64,000 nucleotides of DNA from Streptomyces sp. NBC_00234 (GCF_036195325.1 NZ_CP108101.1:8060001-8124000), one strand, 5' to 3'. Positions 33,920 to 43,737 are shown, numbered from the stretch's first letter. Translations and numbers: made by a program. The notes: generated by a model not told the origin, from the letters alone.

Positions 33920-34864
33920 TCACGCCCTCCCGGCCGCAGCTCGATCCGCGGCCCCGTCCAGGCCCCGGACCGGCTCCCTCGCCAGGATCACCGAGCGCGA
34001 CAGATTGCGCGGCCGGTCCGGGTTCATGCCGCGGCGGGCCGCGAGTTCCACGGCGAGGCGCTGGGCGCGGACCAGGGAAGCGACCGGGTCCAGTGCGTCG
34101 GCGGTGAACAGGGCGCCGGTCGTGGCGACTTCGTCCTCAAGGCCGGCCGGTGGATCGCCGAAGGCCCACACCAGGCTCGACCTGTCGCTGATGGTGATCG
34201 GGCCGTGGCGGTACTCCATCGCGGCGTACGACTCGGTCCAGGCACGCGCGGCCTCGCGCAGCTTGAACGCGGCCTCGTCGGCGAGGCCCGTCGTCCAGCC
34301 GCTGCCGAGGAAGGTGAACTGTCTCCGCTCGCGCCAGCTGCGCGGCAGCGGTTCGGCGACTGCGAGTTCGCCGTCGGCGATCGAGAGGGTGAGGTCGGTG
34401 CCGAGGCCGGCGCGCAGCAGCTGAAGCGCGGTGGTCGCGAAACGGGTCTGCAGGACGGACTGCTCGTCGGCGAAGCCCAGGTCGATCACGGCGTCCGCGC
34501 GATGGGCCACGGGCGCGGTGGGGACTCCCGTCACGGCGAGGGTCGGAACGCGGCCCGCAACCGTGCCGAGCAGCCGCAGCACCTCGGTCGTCGTACCGGA
34601 GCGGGTGATCGCCACGATCCGGTCGTACCGGCGGCCGAGCGCCACCTCGGAGGCCGGGTAGGCATCGGTCTCGCCGAGGCCCGCGGTCTCCCGCAGCGCG
34701 GCGTAGGCGCGGGCCATGCAGTACGACGTACCGCACCCGACCACGGCGACCCGCTCGCCCGGGTGGGGCAACCGGTCGGCGACGGAGTCGGCCAGCTCCG
34801 CCGCCCTCGTCCAGCACTCCGGCTGGCTCGCGATCTCCGTGATGACATGTGCGGCGGCGTTCAT
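33920..34864 (-). CDS. SIS-domain sugar isomerase/deaminase (AgaS/GlmS-C-like)
   Basis: 314 aa from ATG 34864. Two SIS domains: the first with VAVVGCGTSYCMARAYAALR and VAITRSGTTTEVLRLL, the second with FTFLGSGWTTGLADEAAFKL and MEYRHGPITISDRSS. The E-x-x-H-G-P motif is shared with AgaS and GlmS-type proteins. AgaS-like proteins isomerise or deaminate amino-sugar phosphates such as galactosamine-6-phosphate. In this locus it would handle GalNAc- or GlcNAc-derived phosphate released from the polymer. Divergent from the importer across the GCAAT operator region. Confidence 0.9.
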   Translation of the reverse strand: MNAAAHVITEIASQPECWTRAAELADSVADRLPHPGERVAVVGCGTSYCMARAYAALRETAGLGETDAYPASEVALGRRYDRIVAITRSGTTTEVLRLLGTVAGRVPTLAVTGVPTAPVAHRADAVIDLGFADEQSVLQTRFATTALQLLRAGLGTDLTLSIADGELAVAEPLPRSWRERRQFTFLGSGWTTGLADEAAFKLREAARAWTESYAAMEYRHGPITISDRSSLVWAFGDPPAGLEDEVATTGALFTADALDPVASLVRAQRLAVELAARRGMNPDRPRNLSRSVILAREPVRGLDGAADRAAAGRA

Positions 34865-34929
34865 GGGGCCTCTTCTCCGTCGCTCTGCTGGGTTGCCTCG
34901 GGTCTTGTTTCTAGCCCCGTCCGCGCACC

Positions 34930-34999
34930 ATTGCAATGAGCAATAGGCGAGCAATGATCGAGAAATTCCCCATCACTTCAGTGATTGCTTATTGATTGC
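34930..34999. promoter_or_regulatory. cluster of ATTGC/GCAAT half-sites, candidate GntR operators
   Basis: ATTGC at 34930, GCAAT at 34933 (overlapping), 34940 and 34951, and ATTGC at 34984 and 34995 form several inverted pairs; for example 34930-34944 is ATTGC-aatga-GCAAT. The AT-rich patch lies between the SIS and importer starts. A related GCAATTCC site stands in front of the regulator gene itself. Confidence 0.55.
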
Positions 35000-35062
35000 G
35001 TACTCGAAGGGTGAGTAGACCTGCGGCTCAACAGGCCGACAACGGTGTTGAGGAGCAGGGCG

Positions 35063-36379
35063 ATGAACAGACGATTGATCCGGCGGACCGCGGCCATGGG
35101 CGTGGCCGGTGCACTCGCCCTCGGGCTGACCGCGTGCGGTGGCTCGACAGGCAGCGCCGCCGCGGGCAGCGGCAAGGAGCTCACCTACTGGTCGATGTGG
35201 AAGGAGGGCGAGCCACAGCAGAAGGCGCTGTCCGCCGCCATCGAGGACTTCACCGCCGAGACGGGCATCGAGGTGAAGGTGCAGTGGCAGGGCCGTGACG
35301 TCCTGAAGAAACTGCAGCCGACCCTTCACGGCGTGCCGGCCGCCGACCTCATCGACCGGAACCTCCCGCAGGTCAAGTCGATGATGGTGTCGACCGACTC
35401 GGCCGCCGACCTGTCCGGCGTACTGAAGGAGCCGATCCCCGGCGAGCCCGGAAAGACCGTCGGCGACGTCGTGCCGGCGAAGTACCTCGACCTGGGCAAG
35501 GCCGAAGGCAAGCAGGTCGTCCTGCCCTACGCCATCGTCGCCAACGGCCTCTGGTACGACGGGAAGTCCTTCCCCGCACTCGGCAACAAACCCCCCAAGG
35601 ACTGGGACGCCTTCCAGGCGACACTCGCCGCCGAGAAGGAGGCGGGCCGCGCTCCGCTCGCCCTCGACGCGGACATCCCCGACTACGGCGCCTACTGGTA
35701 CAGCAACTTCGTGGTGGGCGCGATGGGCCCCGGGTCCTTCCACGCGGCGGCGGCCGACGAGAGCGGGAAGCGGTGGAAGGAGCCCGGATACGTCGAGGCC
35801 GCCCAGCGCGTCTCCACGCTCGCCAAGGGCGGCTACTTCGCCGACGGTTACGCCGCCAGCAAGTTCCCGGCCATCCAGCAGAAGTGGGCCACGGGCAAGG
35901 CCGGCTTCCTGCTGATGGGTTCATGGATCGCGGGCGAGACCAAGCCGTACGCCACGTCCGGCTTCGACTTCAGGATGCTGCCCTTCCCCACCGACGGCGC
36001 ACCGGGCTCCGGCGCGTCCATCGAGGCCACCACCTTCGGCTGGGTCGTCCCGAGCAAGGCCAGGCAGGGCGATGCGGCGCGCAAGCTCGTCGCCTTCCTG
36101 TACGGCAAGAAGCAGATGCAGGCGTACGCCGACGAGGCACAGGGCATCGTGGCCCGCGAGGACATCGAGGTCGCCCCGGCCATGGCCGATGCCGCCGCTG
36201 CCCTGAAGGCGAGCACTCCGTACAACACCTTCGACGGGGTCGACATGGACTTCGCCGAGTGGTGGACGAAGACCTTCCACCCGCTGCACACCAAGCTGGT
36301 GACCGGCAAGATCTCCGCCGAGGACTTCAGCGACCAGCTCGCCGCGCAGAGCGCCGACTTCTGGAAGCGGGCGGGCTGA
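35063..36379 (+). CDS. sugar ABC transporter substrate-binding lipoprotein
   Basis: 438 aa. ATG 35063 follows AGGAGCAGGG. The signal peptide has Arg residues and a lipobox LTAC with Cys at 25, so it is anchored outside the membrane. The rest is a family-1 solute-binding fold (ELTYWSMWKEGEPQQKALSA; FLLMGSWIAGETKPYATSGF) as in oligosaccharide importers. First gene of an importer operon; its stop overlaps the next start (TGATG). The ligand is presumably an unsaturated or saturated di/oligosaccharide from the PL8/GH16 enzymes, by inference. Confidence 0.94.
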   Translation: MNRRLIRRTAAMGVAGALALGLTACGGSTGSAAAGSGKELTYWSMWKEGEPQQKALSAAIEDFTAETGIEVKVQWQGRDVLKKLQPTLHGVPAADLIDRNLPQVKSMMVSTDSAADLSGVLKEPIPGEPGKTVGDVVPAKYLDLGKAEGKQVVLPYAIVANGLWYDGKSFPALGNKPPKDWDAFQATLAAEKEAGRAPLALDADIPDYGAYWYSNFVVGAMGPGSFHAAAADESGKRWKEPGYVEAAQRVSTLAKGGYFADGYAASKFPAIQQKWATGKAGFLLMGSWIAGETKPYATSGFDFRMLPFPTDGAPGSGASIEATTFGWVVPSKARQGDAARKLVAFLYGKKQMQAYADEAQGIVAREDIEVAPAMADAAAALKASTPYNTFDGVDMDFAEWWTKTFHPLHTKLVTGKISAEDFSDQLAAQSADFWKRAG

Positions 36380-37341
36380 TGACCACAGCCGTCGCCGACG
36401 GCGCGCGTTCCTCCGTCCCGGCCCGCCGCACGGTGGCGGGCCGGGACGGAGTGGGCCCGTTCGCCGCCCACCGCAAGCGCCTCTACCTGCCGTTCGTCCT
36501 GCCCGCCTTCCTGCTGTACGCCGCGTTCCTGCTGGCCCCCGTCGTTGCCACTGGGTGGATCAGCCTGCACGAGTGGGCCGGTGTCGGCCCCATGAAGTGG
36601 GTGGGCGCGGACAACTACACCCGGATGTTCCAGGACCCGGCCTTCCGGACGTCCTTCGGCAACACGCTGCTGCTCCTCTTCGGCGGCGGCGCCGTCACCT
36701 TCCTGCTCAGCTTCGCCCTGACGATGCTGCTGCGCGACCTGGCCGGGCGCTCGACCGCGCGCTCGGTGATCTTCTTCCCGAACATCGTCCCGGCGCTGGT
36801 GATCTCGATCCTCTGGGGCTTCCTCTTCCAGGCGGACGGCCTGCTCAACTCGGCGCTGCGCTCGATGGGGTTCGCGCACCCGCCCGCTTGGCTCGCCGAA
36901 GAGAACCAGTTCAAGATCATCATGCTGGGCATCATCTGGATGAGCACCGGCTACTACACGACGATCATCATGGCGGCGGTGGACCGCATCCCGCCGTACC
37001 TGTACGAGGACTGCGCCCTGGCCGGCGCGAACGCGTGGCAGCGCTTCCGTCACGTCACTCTCCCGCTGTCCTGGGACGTCATCGGGATCTGCGCGGTGCT
37101 GTGGACCATCAACGCGATGAAGACCTTCGAGTTCATCCTCGCCATGGCCGGCTCGGCCAGCTCCATGCCCGCCACGTCCACCTGGACCGCGTCGCTGTAC
37201 GCGTACACCTCGGTCTTCGCGCCGACGGGTGTACCGCAGTACGGCGTCGCCGCGGCCTCGGCCGTCGTCACGCTCGCGCTCGTCGGCGTCCTGGTGGTGC
37301 TGATCCGCCGCCTGATGCGGCGCGAAGCGCTCGAATTCTGA
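36379..37341 (+). CDS. sugar ABC transporter permease 1 (MalF/UgpA type)
   Basis: 320 aa, starting inside the lipoprotein's stop codon (TGATG). Six membrane helices after a ~35-residue cytosolic tail; the ATPase-contacting EAA loop is YEDCALAGANAWQRFRHVTL. FFPNIVPALVISILWGFLFQ is typical of family-1 permeases. Works with the second permease and an ATPase. No ATPase gene is in the locus, so a shared one such as MsiK is likely, as is known for Streptomyces sugar importers. Confidence 0.94.
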   Translation: MTTAVADGARSSVPARRTVAGRDGVGPFAAHRKRLYLPFVLPAFLLYAAFLLAPVVATGWISLHEWAGVGPMKWVGADNYTRMFQDPAFRTSFGNTLLLLFGGGAVTFLLSFALTMLLRDLAGRSTARSVIFFPNIVPALVISILWGFLFQADGLLNSALRSMGFAHPPAWLAEENQFKIIMLGIIWMSTGYYTTIIMAAVDRIPPYLYEDCALAGANAWQRFRHVTLPLSWDVIGICAVLWTINAMKTFEFILAMAGSASSMPATSTWTASLYAYTSVFAPTGVPQYGVAAASAVVTLALVGVLVVLIRRLMRREALEF

Positions 37342-37353
37342 TCGGGGAACACT

Positions 37354-38205
37354 GTGAGCTCTGCATCGACTCTGCGCGCCGGCCGGACACAACGGCTGCT
37401 CGGCGCCCCACTGGTCTGGGCGTTCGTCGCCTTCAACGTCCTCGTGCTGGTCTGGATCCTGGCCTCCTCGGTCAAGGGGACCAGGGACATCATCGCCTCC
37501 CCCTGGTCGGTGCCCGACGCGATCCACTGGGGCAACTTCGAACGGGCCTGGAGCGCCGGGAACTTCGGCCCGGCCGCCCTCAACTCACTTGTACTCGTGG
37601 GTGGTACGGCCCTCGCGACGGTGCTCCTTGCGGCCCCCGCCTCCTACGCGCTGAGCAGGCTGGGGGCGCGGAGCGCGGGCGCGGCCACCTCGCTGTTCGC
37701 GATCGGTCTCGGCATTCCGGCGCACGCCGTGTTCCTGCCGCTGTACCAGGTGATGGCACCCCTGGGCCTCGTCAACAACCTCTGGGGTCTGTGGCTGCTC
37801 TACACCGCGACCTCGATGCCGTTCGCGGTCTTCTTCCTGACGGGGTTCTTCCGCTCGCTGCCCGCCGAGCTGGAGGAGGCGGCGGCCCTGGACGGCGCCT
37901 CTCCCTCGTACACCTTCTGGCGGATCATGCTGCCGCTGGCACGCTCCGGGCTGATCACCCTGCTGCTGCTCAACGTCATCAACCACTGGGGGGAGACGTT
38001 CTTCGCGCTGGTCTTCATCCAGGACCAGCAACTCCAGACCCTGCCGCTGGCACTGCTCGGCTTCATGCAGCAGATGCAGTACAACGGCGCGGACTGGGGC
38101 GGGCTGTTCGCAGGCATCGCGGTGGTCGTCCTGCCGCTGGTGGGGCTCTACGTCTGGCTCGGCCGCCGCATCATCGAGGGCATGACCCTCGGCTCCGGCA
38201 AGTAG
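37354..38205 (+). CDS. sugar ABC transporter permease 2 (MalG/UgpE type)
   Basis: 283 aa from a GTG 12 bases after the first permease. Six membrane helices. The EAA loop is LEEAAALDGASPSYTFWRIM followed by LPLARSGL. Typical helix start VWAFVAFNVLVLVWILASSV. Forms the heterodimeric channel with permease 1. Confidence 0.94.
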   Translation: MSSASTLRAGRTQRLLGAPLVWAFVAFNVLVLVWILASSVKGTRDIIASPWSVPDAIHWGNFERAWSAGNFGPAALNSLVLVGGTALATVLLAAPASYALSRLGARSAGAATSLFAIGLGIPAHAVFLPLYQVMAPLGLVNNLWGLWLLYTATSMPFAVFFLTGFFRSLPAELEEAAALDGASPSYTFWRIMLPLARSGLITLLLLNVINHWGETFFALVFIQDQQLQTLPLALLGFMQQMQYNGADWGGLFAGIAVVVLPLVGLYVWLGRRIIEGMTLGSGK

Positions 38206-38251
38206 TACGTACACGTATCAGGTTGCCGGTCATGGAAGGGCAGAACGTACT

Positions 38252-39253
38252 GTGTCACCCCGACTTACAGCTCTCATCGCCATGCGCCAGGACGTGGCGG
38301 CCCTGGCACTCCCCGCCGACGTACGGGCCAGGCTGGGGGCGGTGTGCGACGTACCGGACCTGGTGGTCGACGATTTCGCGCGGCCCGAGGCGCGCAAGGC
38401 CCTGGCCCGTACCGACGTGCTGATCTCGGGGTGGGGCTGCCCGGCCGTCGACGCGGACGTGCTCGCGGACGCACCGCGGCTGCGAGCCGTCATGCACGCG
38501 GCGGGCTCGGTCAAGCACGTGATCACCCCGGCGGTCTGGGAGCGGGGCATCACGGTCTCGTCCGCCGCGCCCGCCAACGCCGCACCGGTCGCCGACTACA
38601 CGCTCGCCGCGATCCATCTGTCGGCCAAGAGGGCCTTCCGCACGGCGGGGGAGTACCGGGCGGGCCGGCCCCAGGACCTGACGGTCTCCCCGGCCACCGG
38701 CCTGCTCGACCGTACGGTCGGCATCGTCGGCGCCTCGAAGATCGGGCGGCTGGTCCTGGAGCGGCTGGCCGGTGCGGGCGTCGGACTGCTGGTGCACGAC
38801 CCGTACCTGGAGGCCGCGGACGCGGACGCGCTCGGCGCTCGGCTCGTGGGCCTGGACGAACTGTTGGCAAGCTCGGACATCGTCTCGTTGCACGCCCCCC
38901 TGCTGCCCGAGACGAGGCACCTGATCGACGCGCGGGCGCTCGGACTGCTGCGCGACGGCGCGGTGCTCATCAACACCGCGCGCGGTGGACTCGTCGACAC
39001 CGAGGCGCTGGCACGGCACTGCGCGGCGGGGCGCATCGACGCGGTGCTCGACGTGACCGAACCGGAACCCCTGCCGCCGGGCCATCTGCTGCTCACCCTG
39101 CCCCATGTGCTGGTCACCCCTCACATCGCGGGTGCGATGGGCACGGAGGTGCGGCTGCTCGGCGCGTTCGCCGTCGGGGAGGCGGAGCGGTTCGCGGCCG
39201 GGGAGCGGCTGCACGGCGAGGTACGGGCGGAGGACCTGCCCCGCATCGCCTGA
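38252..39253 (+). CDS. D-2-hydroxyacid dehydrogenase family protein
   Basis: 333 aa from GTG 38252. Rossmann motif GIVGASKIGRLVLERLAGAG (G-x-S-x-x-G variant of GxGxxG), catalytic Arg in LINTARGGLVDTEAL, Glu in VTEPEPLPPGH and His in VTPHIAGAMG. It oxidises or reduces 2-hydroxy/2-keto acids with NAD(P)H. Located directly after the importer, it may act on a uronate-derived keto or aldonic acid. Probably co-transcribed with the importer (46-bp gap). Confidence 0.92.
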   Translation: MSPRLTALIAMRQDVAALALPADVRARLGAVCDVPDLVVDDFARPEARKALARTDVLISGWGCPAVDADVLADAPRLRAVMHAAGSVKHVITPAVWERGITVSSAAPANAAPVADYTLAAIHLSAKRAFRTAGEYRAGRPQDLTVSPATGLLDRTVGIVGASKIGRLVLERLAGAGVGLLVHDPYLEAADADALGARLVGLDELLASSDIVSLHAPLLPETRHLIDARALGLLRDGAVLINTARGGLVDTEALARHCAAGRIDAVLDVTEPEPLPPGHLLLTLPHVLVTPHIAGAMGTEVRLLGAFAVGEAERFAAGERLHGEVRAEDLPRIA

Positions 39254-39308
39254 CGACCCCGGCGGAGCCATGTGGGGACGGGCGGGGTGGGGAACGGGCC
39301 CGAGGGCC

Positions 39309-40394
39309 TCACCCCGTGCGCCCGCCGCACGACGCGCGGACCACCAGATTGGGGCGCAGCTGCACCTGGTGCAGTGGAGAGGCGTCGCCGTCGGACAGAC
39401 GGCGCAGCAGGATCTGCGCGGCCAGCCGGCCCACCTGGAACTTGGGCGGCGAGACCGCGGTCAGCGGGATCTCGGCCACGTCCGCGAACTCGTTGTCGTA
39501 ACTGACCATGGCCAGGTCATGAGGGACGCGCAGTCCTGCCCGCCGGGCCGCCGACTGCACGAGGGCGGCCTCGCGGTCGCCGAAGCAGAGGGCGCCCGTG
39601 ACCCCCGCGGCCACGAGTTTCGCCACGGTGGCGTCGGCGCGGTCCGGGTTCCAGGCGTCCATCACGGCGCTGTCGACCACCGGCTCCGGCAGTGCGAAGT
39701 CCGCGACGGCTCGGGCGAATCCGGTGCGGATGGGTGTGGCGGTCGGCGCGTCGACGCGGACCACCAGCGCGAGGCGCTCATGGCCGAGGCCACGCAGGTG
39801 CCGTACCGCGTCGTACGCACCGCCCTCGTGGTCCGTGCAGACATGCTCCGTGGGGTCGCCGGGGCCCGCCGCCGTCAGCCGCCGCTCCACCAGCACGGCG
39901 GGGACGGGAAGACCGAGCAGTTCCTCCGTGCGCCGTGCCGGATCGTCGGAGGCGTGCAGGCCCGGCACCAGCAGCAGACCGTGCACACCCGCGGCGAGCA
40001 GCTCGGCTATCGCCGCGTCCTCCGCCTTCGGGTCGTAGTGCGAACAGGCCAGCACGAACTGGGCTCCCGACTCCGCCAGCACCTCCTGGATGCCCTGGAT
40101 GACGCGCGGGTAGTAGAGGGCGGTGTCGGGCACGAGAACGCCGACGATCCTGCGCCGGTCGGGCACGCGCGGCGGGAGACCGAGCGCGAAGGTACCCGCG
40201 CCCTGCCGCCGCTCCACGAGGCCCTGGGCGACCAGGTCCTCGTACGCCCTGCGGACGGTGGTGACGGACAGGCCCGTCTCCGTGGCGAGCGCCCGCTCGG
40301 TGGGCAGCTTGCTGCCCGGCGGCCAGGTGCCGTCTTGGATGCCGCGGCGCAGATCGGCGGTGAGCTTGCGGAACTTGAGTTCTCGGGCCGACAC
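39309..40394 (-). CDS. GntR-type regulator with LacI-like sugar-binding domain
   Basis: 361 aa from GTG 40394 (GGGGGA upstream). Residues 1-75 are a GntR winged helix (LRRGIQDGTWPPGSKLPTER, LSVTTVRRAYEDLVAQGLVE). Residues ~85-355 are a periplasmic-binding-protein-like effector domain (VGVLVPDTALYYPRVIQGIQ, FGDREAALVQSAARR, ALCFG). This AraR-like combination responds to a free sugar. It is divergent from the PL8 gene and sits inside the utilisation locus, so it is the natural local regulator. An imperfect dyad lies just upstream of its start. Confidence 0.92.
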   Translation of the reverse strand: MSARELKFRKLTADLRRGIQDGTWPPGSKLPTERALATETGLSVTTVRRAYEDLVAQGLVERRQGAGTFALGLPPRVPDRRRIVGVLVPDTALYYPRVIQGIQEVLAESGAQFVLACSHYDPKAEDAAIAELLAAGVHGLLLVPGLHASDDPARRTEELLGLPVPAVLVERRLTAAGPGDPTEHVCTDHEGGAYDAVRHLRGLGHERLALVVRVDAPTATPIRTGFARAVADFALPEPVVDSAVMDAWNPDRADATVAKLVAAGVTGALCFGDREAALVQSAARRAGLRVPHDLAMVSYDNEFADVAEIPLTAVSPPKFQVGRLAAQILLRRLSDGDASPLHQVQLRPNLVVRASCGGRTG

Positions 40395-40417
40395 GGTTCC
40401 CCCATGGGCGTGCGAAG

Positions 40418-40453
40418 AAGGAGCAATTCCCGATCGACGGCGGAATGCTCCTT
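40418..40453. promoter_or_regulatory. imperfect dyad between regulator and PL8 gene
   Basis: AAGGAGCAATTCC at 40418 and GGAATGCTCCTT at 40442 form an inverted repeat with one missing base and an 11-base centre. It shares the GCAAT word with the importer/SIS region. Likely an operator of the GntR-type protein. Confidence 0.5.
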
Positions 40454-40548
40454 GAATCCTATCGTCGGACCTCCCTAACGTCCGCAGGCAATTCGGCATC
40501 AGGTTCAGCGCCGCCGCACGTCCCAGCTCAGCTCCCTGGAGGACGCTC

Positions 40549-43500
40549 ATGGACGCACTCCCCGCTTCGCCCGTCACCCGCCGCAGACTGCTGGCGTACG
40601 GCGCCGCCGCCACCGGCGCCGTGGCGCTGCCCTTCGTCGCGGCCCCTGCCGCGGAGGCCGTCGAAGGCGTCGCCGGGGCGCCCGCATTCACCGAGCTGGA
40701 GGCACGGGCCCTGGCCCTGCGACCGCCCGCGTTCCTCCTGGAATCGGCCGTGCCGCGGCAGATCACCTCAAGTCCGGACGCCGCCCTCGCCCTCAGCGAT
40801 CTGCGATCCGTCTGCGGCACGCGCTCCCTGCGCTGGGACCACGGCCCGCGCTCCGTGATCACCGTCGACGTCGAGCTCGCCTGGTCCGCCGACCCGTACG
40901 AGCCGAAGCCGCTCGCCGACCAGGCATGGCAGGGCACCGTCGACACCTTCTCGGTCTGGATCCACAACGAGAAGCCCAGCGGCAGCGACGACGTCGTGCG
41001 CTTCGAGTTCGGGCGGGGGAGCCGCACCGACTGCTGGTTCGAGTTCCGGCTGGACTTCACCGGCTGGCGCACCGCCTGGGTGCGCTACGCGTACGACATG
41101 CACGGTCGCCCGCACCCGGCCATGGACACCCTCCGCATCATCGCGCCCCGCAGGTCCGGCACGCTCTGGATCGACCAGCTGCTGCCGAACGTGGCGCTGC
41201 GCCCCGACGCCCCGACCCGTGACCGGCAGGTCCCCGAGATCTGCGTCGAGGGAGACGACTGGGACCAGCAGCACTGGCAGGCGCTTCACCTCTTCGACCG
41301 CATCCTCACCCGCACCACCCTTCCCGCTCCCGACCCGTCCGGCGCCGAATCCGACGCCCTGCACGCCCTGGCAGACCGCTACCACGCGGACTACCTCGCC
41401 GCCGCCCCCAAGGTCGACGACGCGTACGTCGCCACCCTCACCGGCCAGGCGAACACGCTCCTCACCGGCCGCCCCGTCTTCTCGTACCAGTCCCAGATCT
41501 ACCCGCCGGAGATCAGCGCCGACCTCAAGACCTTCGTCGGCGCCGTCACCCTGCGCGCCGTCACCGACCTCATGCAGAAGACCGCCCAGGCGTACGACGC
41601 GGCCGGGACCGAGCACCGGCAGACGCTCGGTGCGCTCTACGTCCGGCTCGTGGAGCGGCTGCGTGAGCAGGGCTGGACGTACGGCAGCTGCCTCGGCACG
41701 ATCCACCACGTCGGCTACGACATCCGCGGCTACTACGACTCCGTGTACCTGATGCGCGAAGTCCTGCGGGAGGCAGACCTGTTCGAGGCCGTGCGCGCCG
41801 ACCTGACCTGGCTCACCGGCTTCGGCCGGATCTTCCGCGGCCTCGACCACCGCAACGCACACGGCTCCACCTCGGACATCATCAACACCACCGTGCGCGG
41901 CATGCTCGCCGTCGCCCTCCTCCAGGACGGCGAGGCCCGCCAGGTCGCGTACCTCAAGGCGCTGCGCGACTGGCTCAGCCGCTATCTGCTGCCCACCGAC
42001 GGCATCCAGGACGGTCTCAAGACCGACGGCACCACCTTCCACCACGTCGGGTTCTTCCCCGACTACGCACGCGACGGATTCGTCGGGCTCGCGCCGATCG
42101 TGTACGTGATGAGCGGCGGCCTGTTCCGGATCTCGGCCGAGGCCCACGCATCCCTCAAGCAGGCCGTACTCACCATGCGCGTCGTCGCCAACACCAGCCA
42201 CTGGCCGATCTCGCTGAGTGGCCGCAACCCCATCGGCACCACCGGTCTCGTCGTCTCACCGTTCCAGTGGCTCACCATCGCCGGCACGCCCGACGGCTCC
42301 GAGGACCTCGATCCCGAGCTCGGCGCAGCCTTCCTGCGCCTCCTGCCCGCCGCCCCCGCCACCGCTCAGAAGAAGATCGCGGCCAGGCTCGCCGCCGCCG
42401 GTGTCACGGCGGAGAGCGCACCGTCCGGCGCCTGGGCCTACAACTACGCCGCACTCGCCGTGCAGCGCCGCGACACCTGGCAGGTGACCGTACGCGGCCA
42501 CAACCGCTACCTGTGGTCCACCGAGATCTACGAGGGCTCCAACTGGTACGGCCGCTACAACACCTACGGCCAGATCCAGGTCCTGCACCGCGGCAGCCCC
42601 GTCACCAACCTCGACAGCGGCTACAGCCACGACGGATACGACTGGAACCGCCGCCCCGGCACCACCACCCTGCACAAGCCGTGGGCGCAGTTGAAGGGCG
42701 ACCTCACCGGCACCATCGAGGAAGTCCTGCTCACCGAGGAGCGGTTCGCGGGCGCCCACACCATCGACGGCCGTAACGGCATGTTCGCGATGCGGCTTCG
42801 CGAGCACCCCAAGTACGACGGCAGCCACCGCGCCCGTACGTCCGTCTTCCTCTTCGACGATCGGGTCATCGCGCTGGGCACGGGCATCGAGAACGACGAC
42901 GAGGTCCACGAGACGGAGACCACCCTCTTCCAGACCCGTCTGGCCACGACCACCGCGCCCACCCACGTGGGCGCTGAACCGGTCACCGCGTTTCCCTACG
43001 AGCAGGACCACGAACTCACCTCCGCGCAGTGGTTGCTGGACGACAAGGGCCTGGGCTACTACCTCCCGCCCGGCCAGCACCTCGCACTCACCCGCGCGGG
43101 CCAGCTCTCGCGCCACCACGGCACGGACGCCGAGACGCGCGGCGACTTCGCCACGGCCTGGCTGCGCCACGGCACCGCGCCACGGGGAGCGTCGTACGCG
43201 TACGCCATGCTCGTAGGAGCGACCGCCGCGTCCATGGCGGACTTCACCGAGGCGATGGCCGACGAGGCGCGGGCGCCGTACACGGTCCTGCGAGCCGACG
43301 ACACCGCGCACATCGTCACCGACCGGGCCACCGGCATCACCGGCTACGCGGTCTTCGACGCGACCCGCCGGCTCACCGGCGAAGGTCCGGTCCGGGCCGT
43401 CGACACACCGTGCATGGTGCTGGTCCGCACCCCCTCCGACACAACGGGGGACGCCTCGCTCGTCCTGTCGGTCTGCGACCCGGACCTGCGTCTCTACGAG

Positions 43501-43737
43501 GGCCGCGACCACGACCAGTACGAGAAGGGCGAGTACACCGGCGGCTACAGCCCGTTCTCGCGCTCCTGGCTGGGCAGCCCGAGCGCCCCGCACACTCTGC
43601 GCGTCACACTCGACGGCCGCTGGCACCCGGCCGGTTATCAGCCCTGCACCACCCTCGTCCAGGACGGCCGCACCGTCGTCTCCTTCCGCACGGTCGACGG
43701 CCGCCCCGTCCAATGCCGCCTCACAAGGGAGTCATGA
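40549..43737 (+). CDS. Tat-exported polysaccharide lyase family 8, chondroitin-ABC-lyase-like
   Basis: 1062 aa. ATG after GGAGG. A twin-arginine signal (TRRRLLAYGAAATGAVALPF) predicts Tat export. An N-terminal beta-sandwich ends with IIAPRRSGTLWIDQLLPN, characteristic of chondroitin-ABC lyases. Next come the (alpha/alpha) toroid (SCLGTIHHVGYDIRGYYDSV, then TDGTTFHHVGFFPDYARDGF) and a C-terminal super-sandwich. H499, Y506 and R559 have the same spacing as the catalytic H501, Y508 and R560 of Proteus chondroitinase ABC I; E659 in STEIYEGSN is the likely fourth residue. It should cleave a uronic-acid-containing glycosaminoglycan by beta-elimination. Substrate specificity (chondroitin, dermatan, hyaluronan) is not decided by sequence. 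Confidence 0.93.
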   Translation: MDALPASPVTRRRLLAYGAAATGAVALPFVAAPAAEAVEGVAGAPAFTELEARALALRPPAFLLESAVPRQITSSPDAALALSDLRSVCGTRSLRWDHGPRSVITVDVELAWSADPYEPKPLADQAWQGTVDTFSVWIHNEKPSGSDDVVRFEFGRGSRTDCWFEFRLDFTGWRTAWVRYAYDMHGRPHPAMDTLRIIAPRRSGTLWIDQLLPNVALRPDAPTRDRQVPEICVEGDDWDQQHWQALHLFDRILTRTTLPAPDPSGAESDALHALADRYHADYLAAAPKVDDAYVATLTGQANTLLTGRPVFSYQSQIYPPEISADLKTFVGAVTLRAVTDLMQKTAQAYDAAGTEHRQTLGALYVRLVERLREQGWTYGSCLGTIHHVGYDIRGYYDSVYLMREVLREADLFEAVRADLTWLTGFGRIFRGLDHRNAHGSTSDIINTTVRGMLAVALLQDGEARQVAYLKALRDWLSRYLLPTDGIQDGLKTDGTTFHHVGFFPDYARDGFVGLAPIVYVMSGGLFRISAEAHASLKQAVLTMRVVANTSHWPISLSGRNPIGTTGLVVSPFQWLTIAGTPDGSEDLDPELGAAFLRLLPAAPATAQKKIAARLAAAGVTAESAPSGAWAYNYAALAVQRRDTWQVTVRGHNRYLWSTEIYEGSNWYGRYNTYGQIQVLHRGSPVTNLDSGYSHDGYDWNRRPGTTTLHKPWAQLKGDLTGTIEEVLLTEERFAGAHTIDGRNGMFAMRLREHPKYDGSHRARTSVFLFDDRVIALGTGIENDDEVHETETTLFQTRLATTTAPTHVGAEPVTAFPYEQDHELTSAQWLLDDKGLGYYLPPGQHLALTRAGQLSRHHGTDAETRGDFATAWLRHGTAPRGASYAYAMLVGATAASMADFTEAMADEARAPYTVLRADDTAHIVTDRATGITGYAVFDATRRLTGEGPVRAVDTPCMVLVRTPSDTTGDASLVLSVCDPDLRLYEGRDHDQYEKGEYTGGYSPFSRSWLGSPSAPHTLRVTLDGRWHPAGYQPCTTLVQDGRTVVSFRTVDGRPVQCRLTRES

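Noticed and set aside
40768..42201. Minus-strand frame of 477 codons, and other very long antisense frames inside 32.8-44 kb
   Set aside because: Antisense to the PL8 and importer genes; long antisense frames are normal in high-GC DNA. No ribosome sites.
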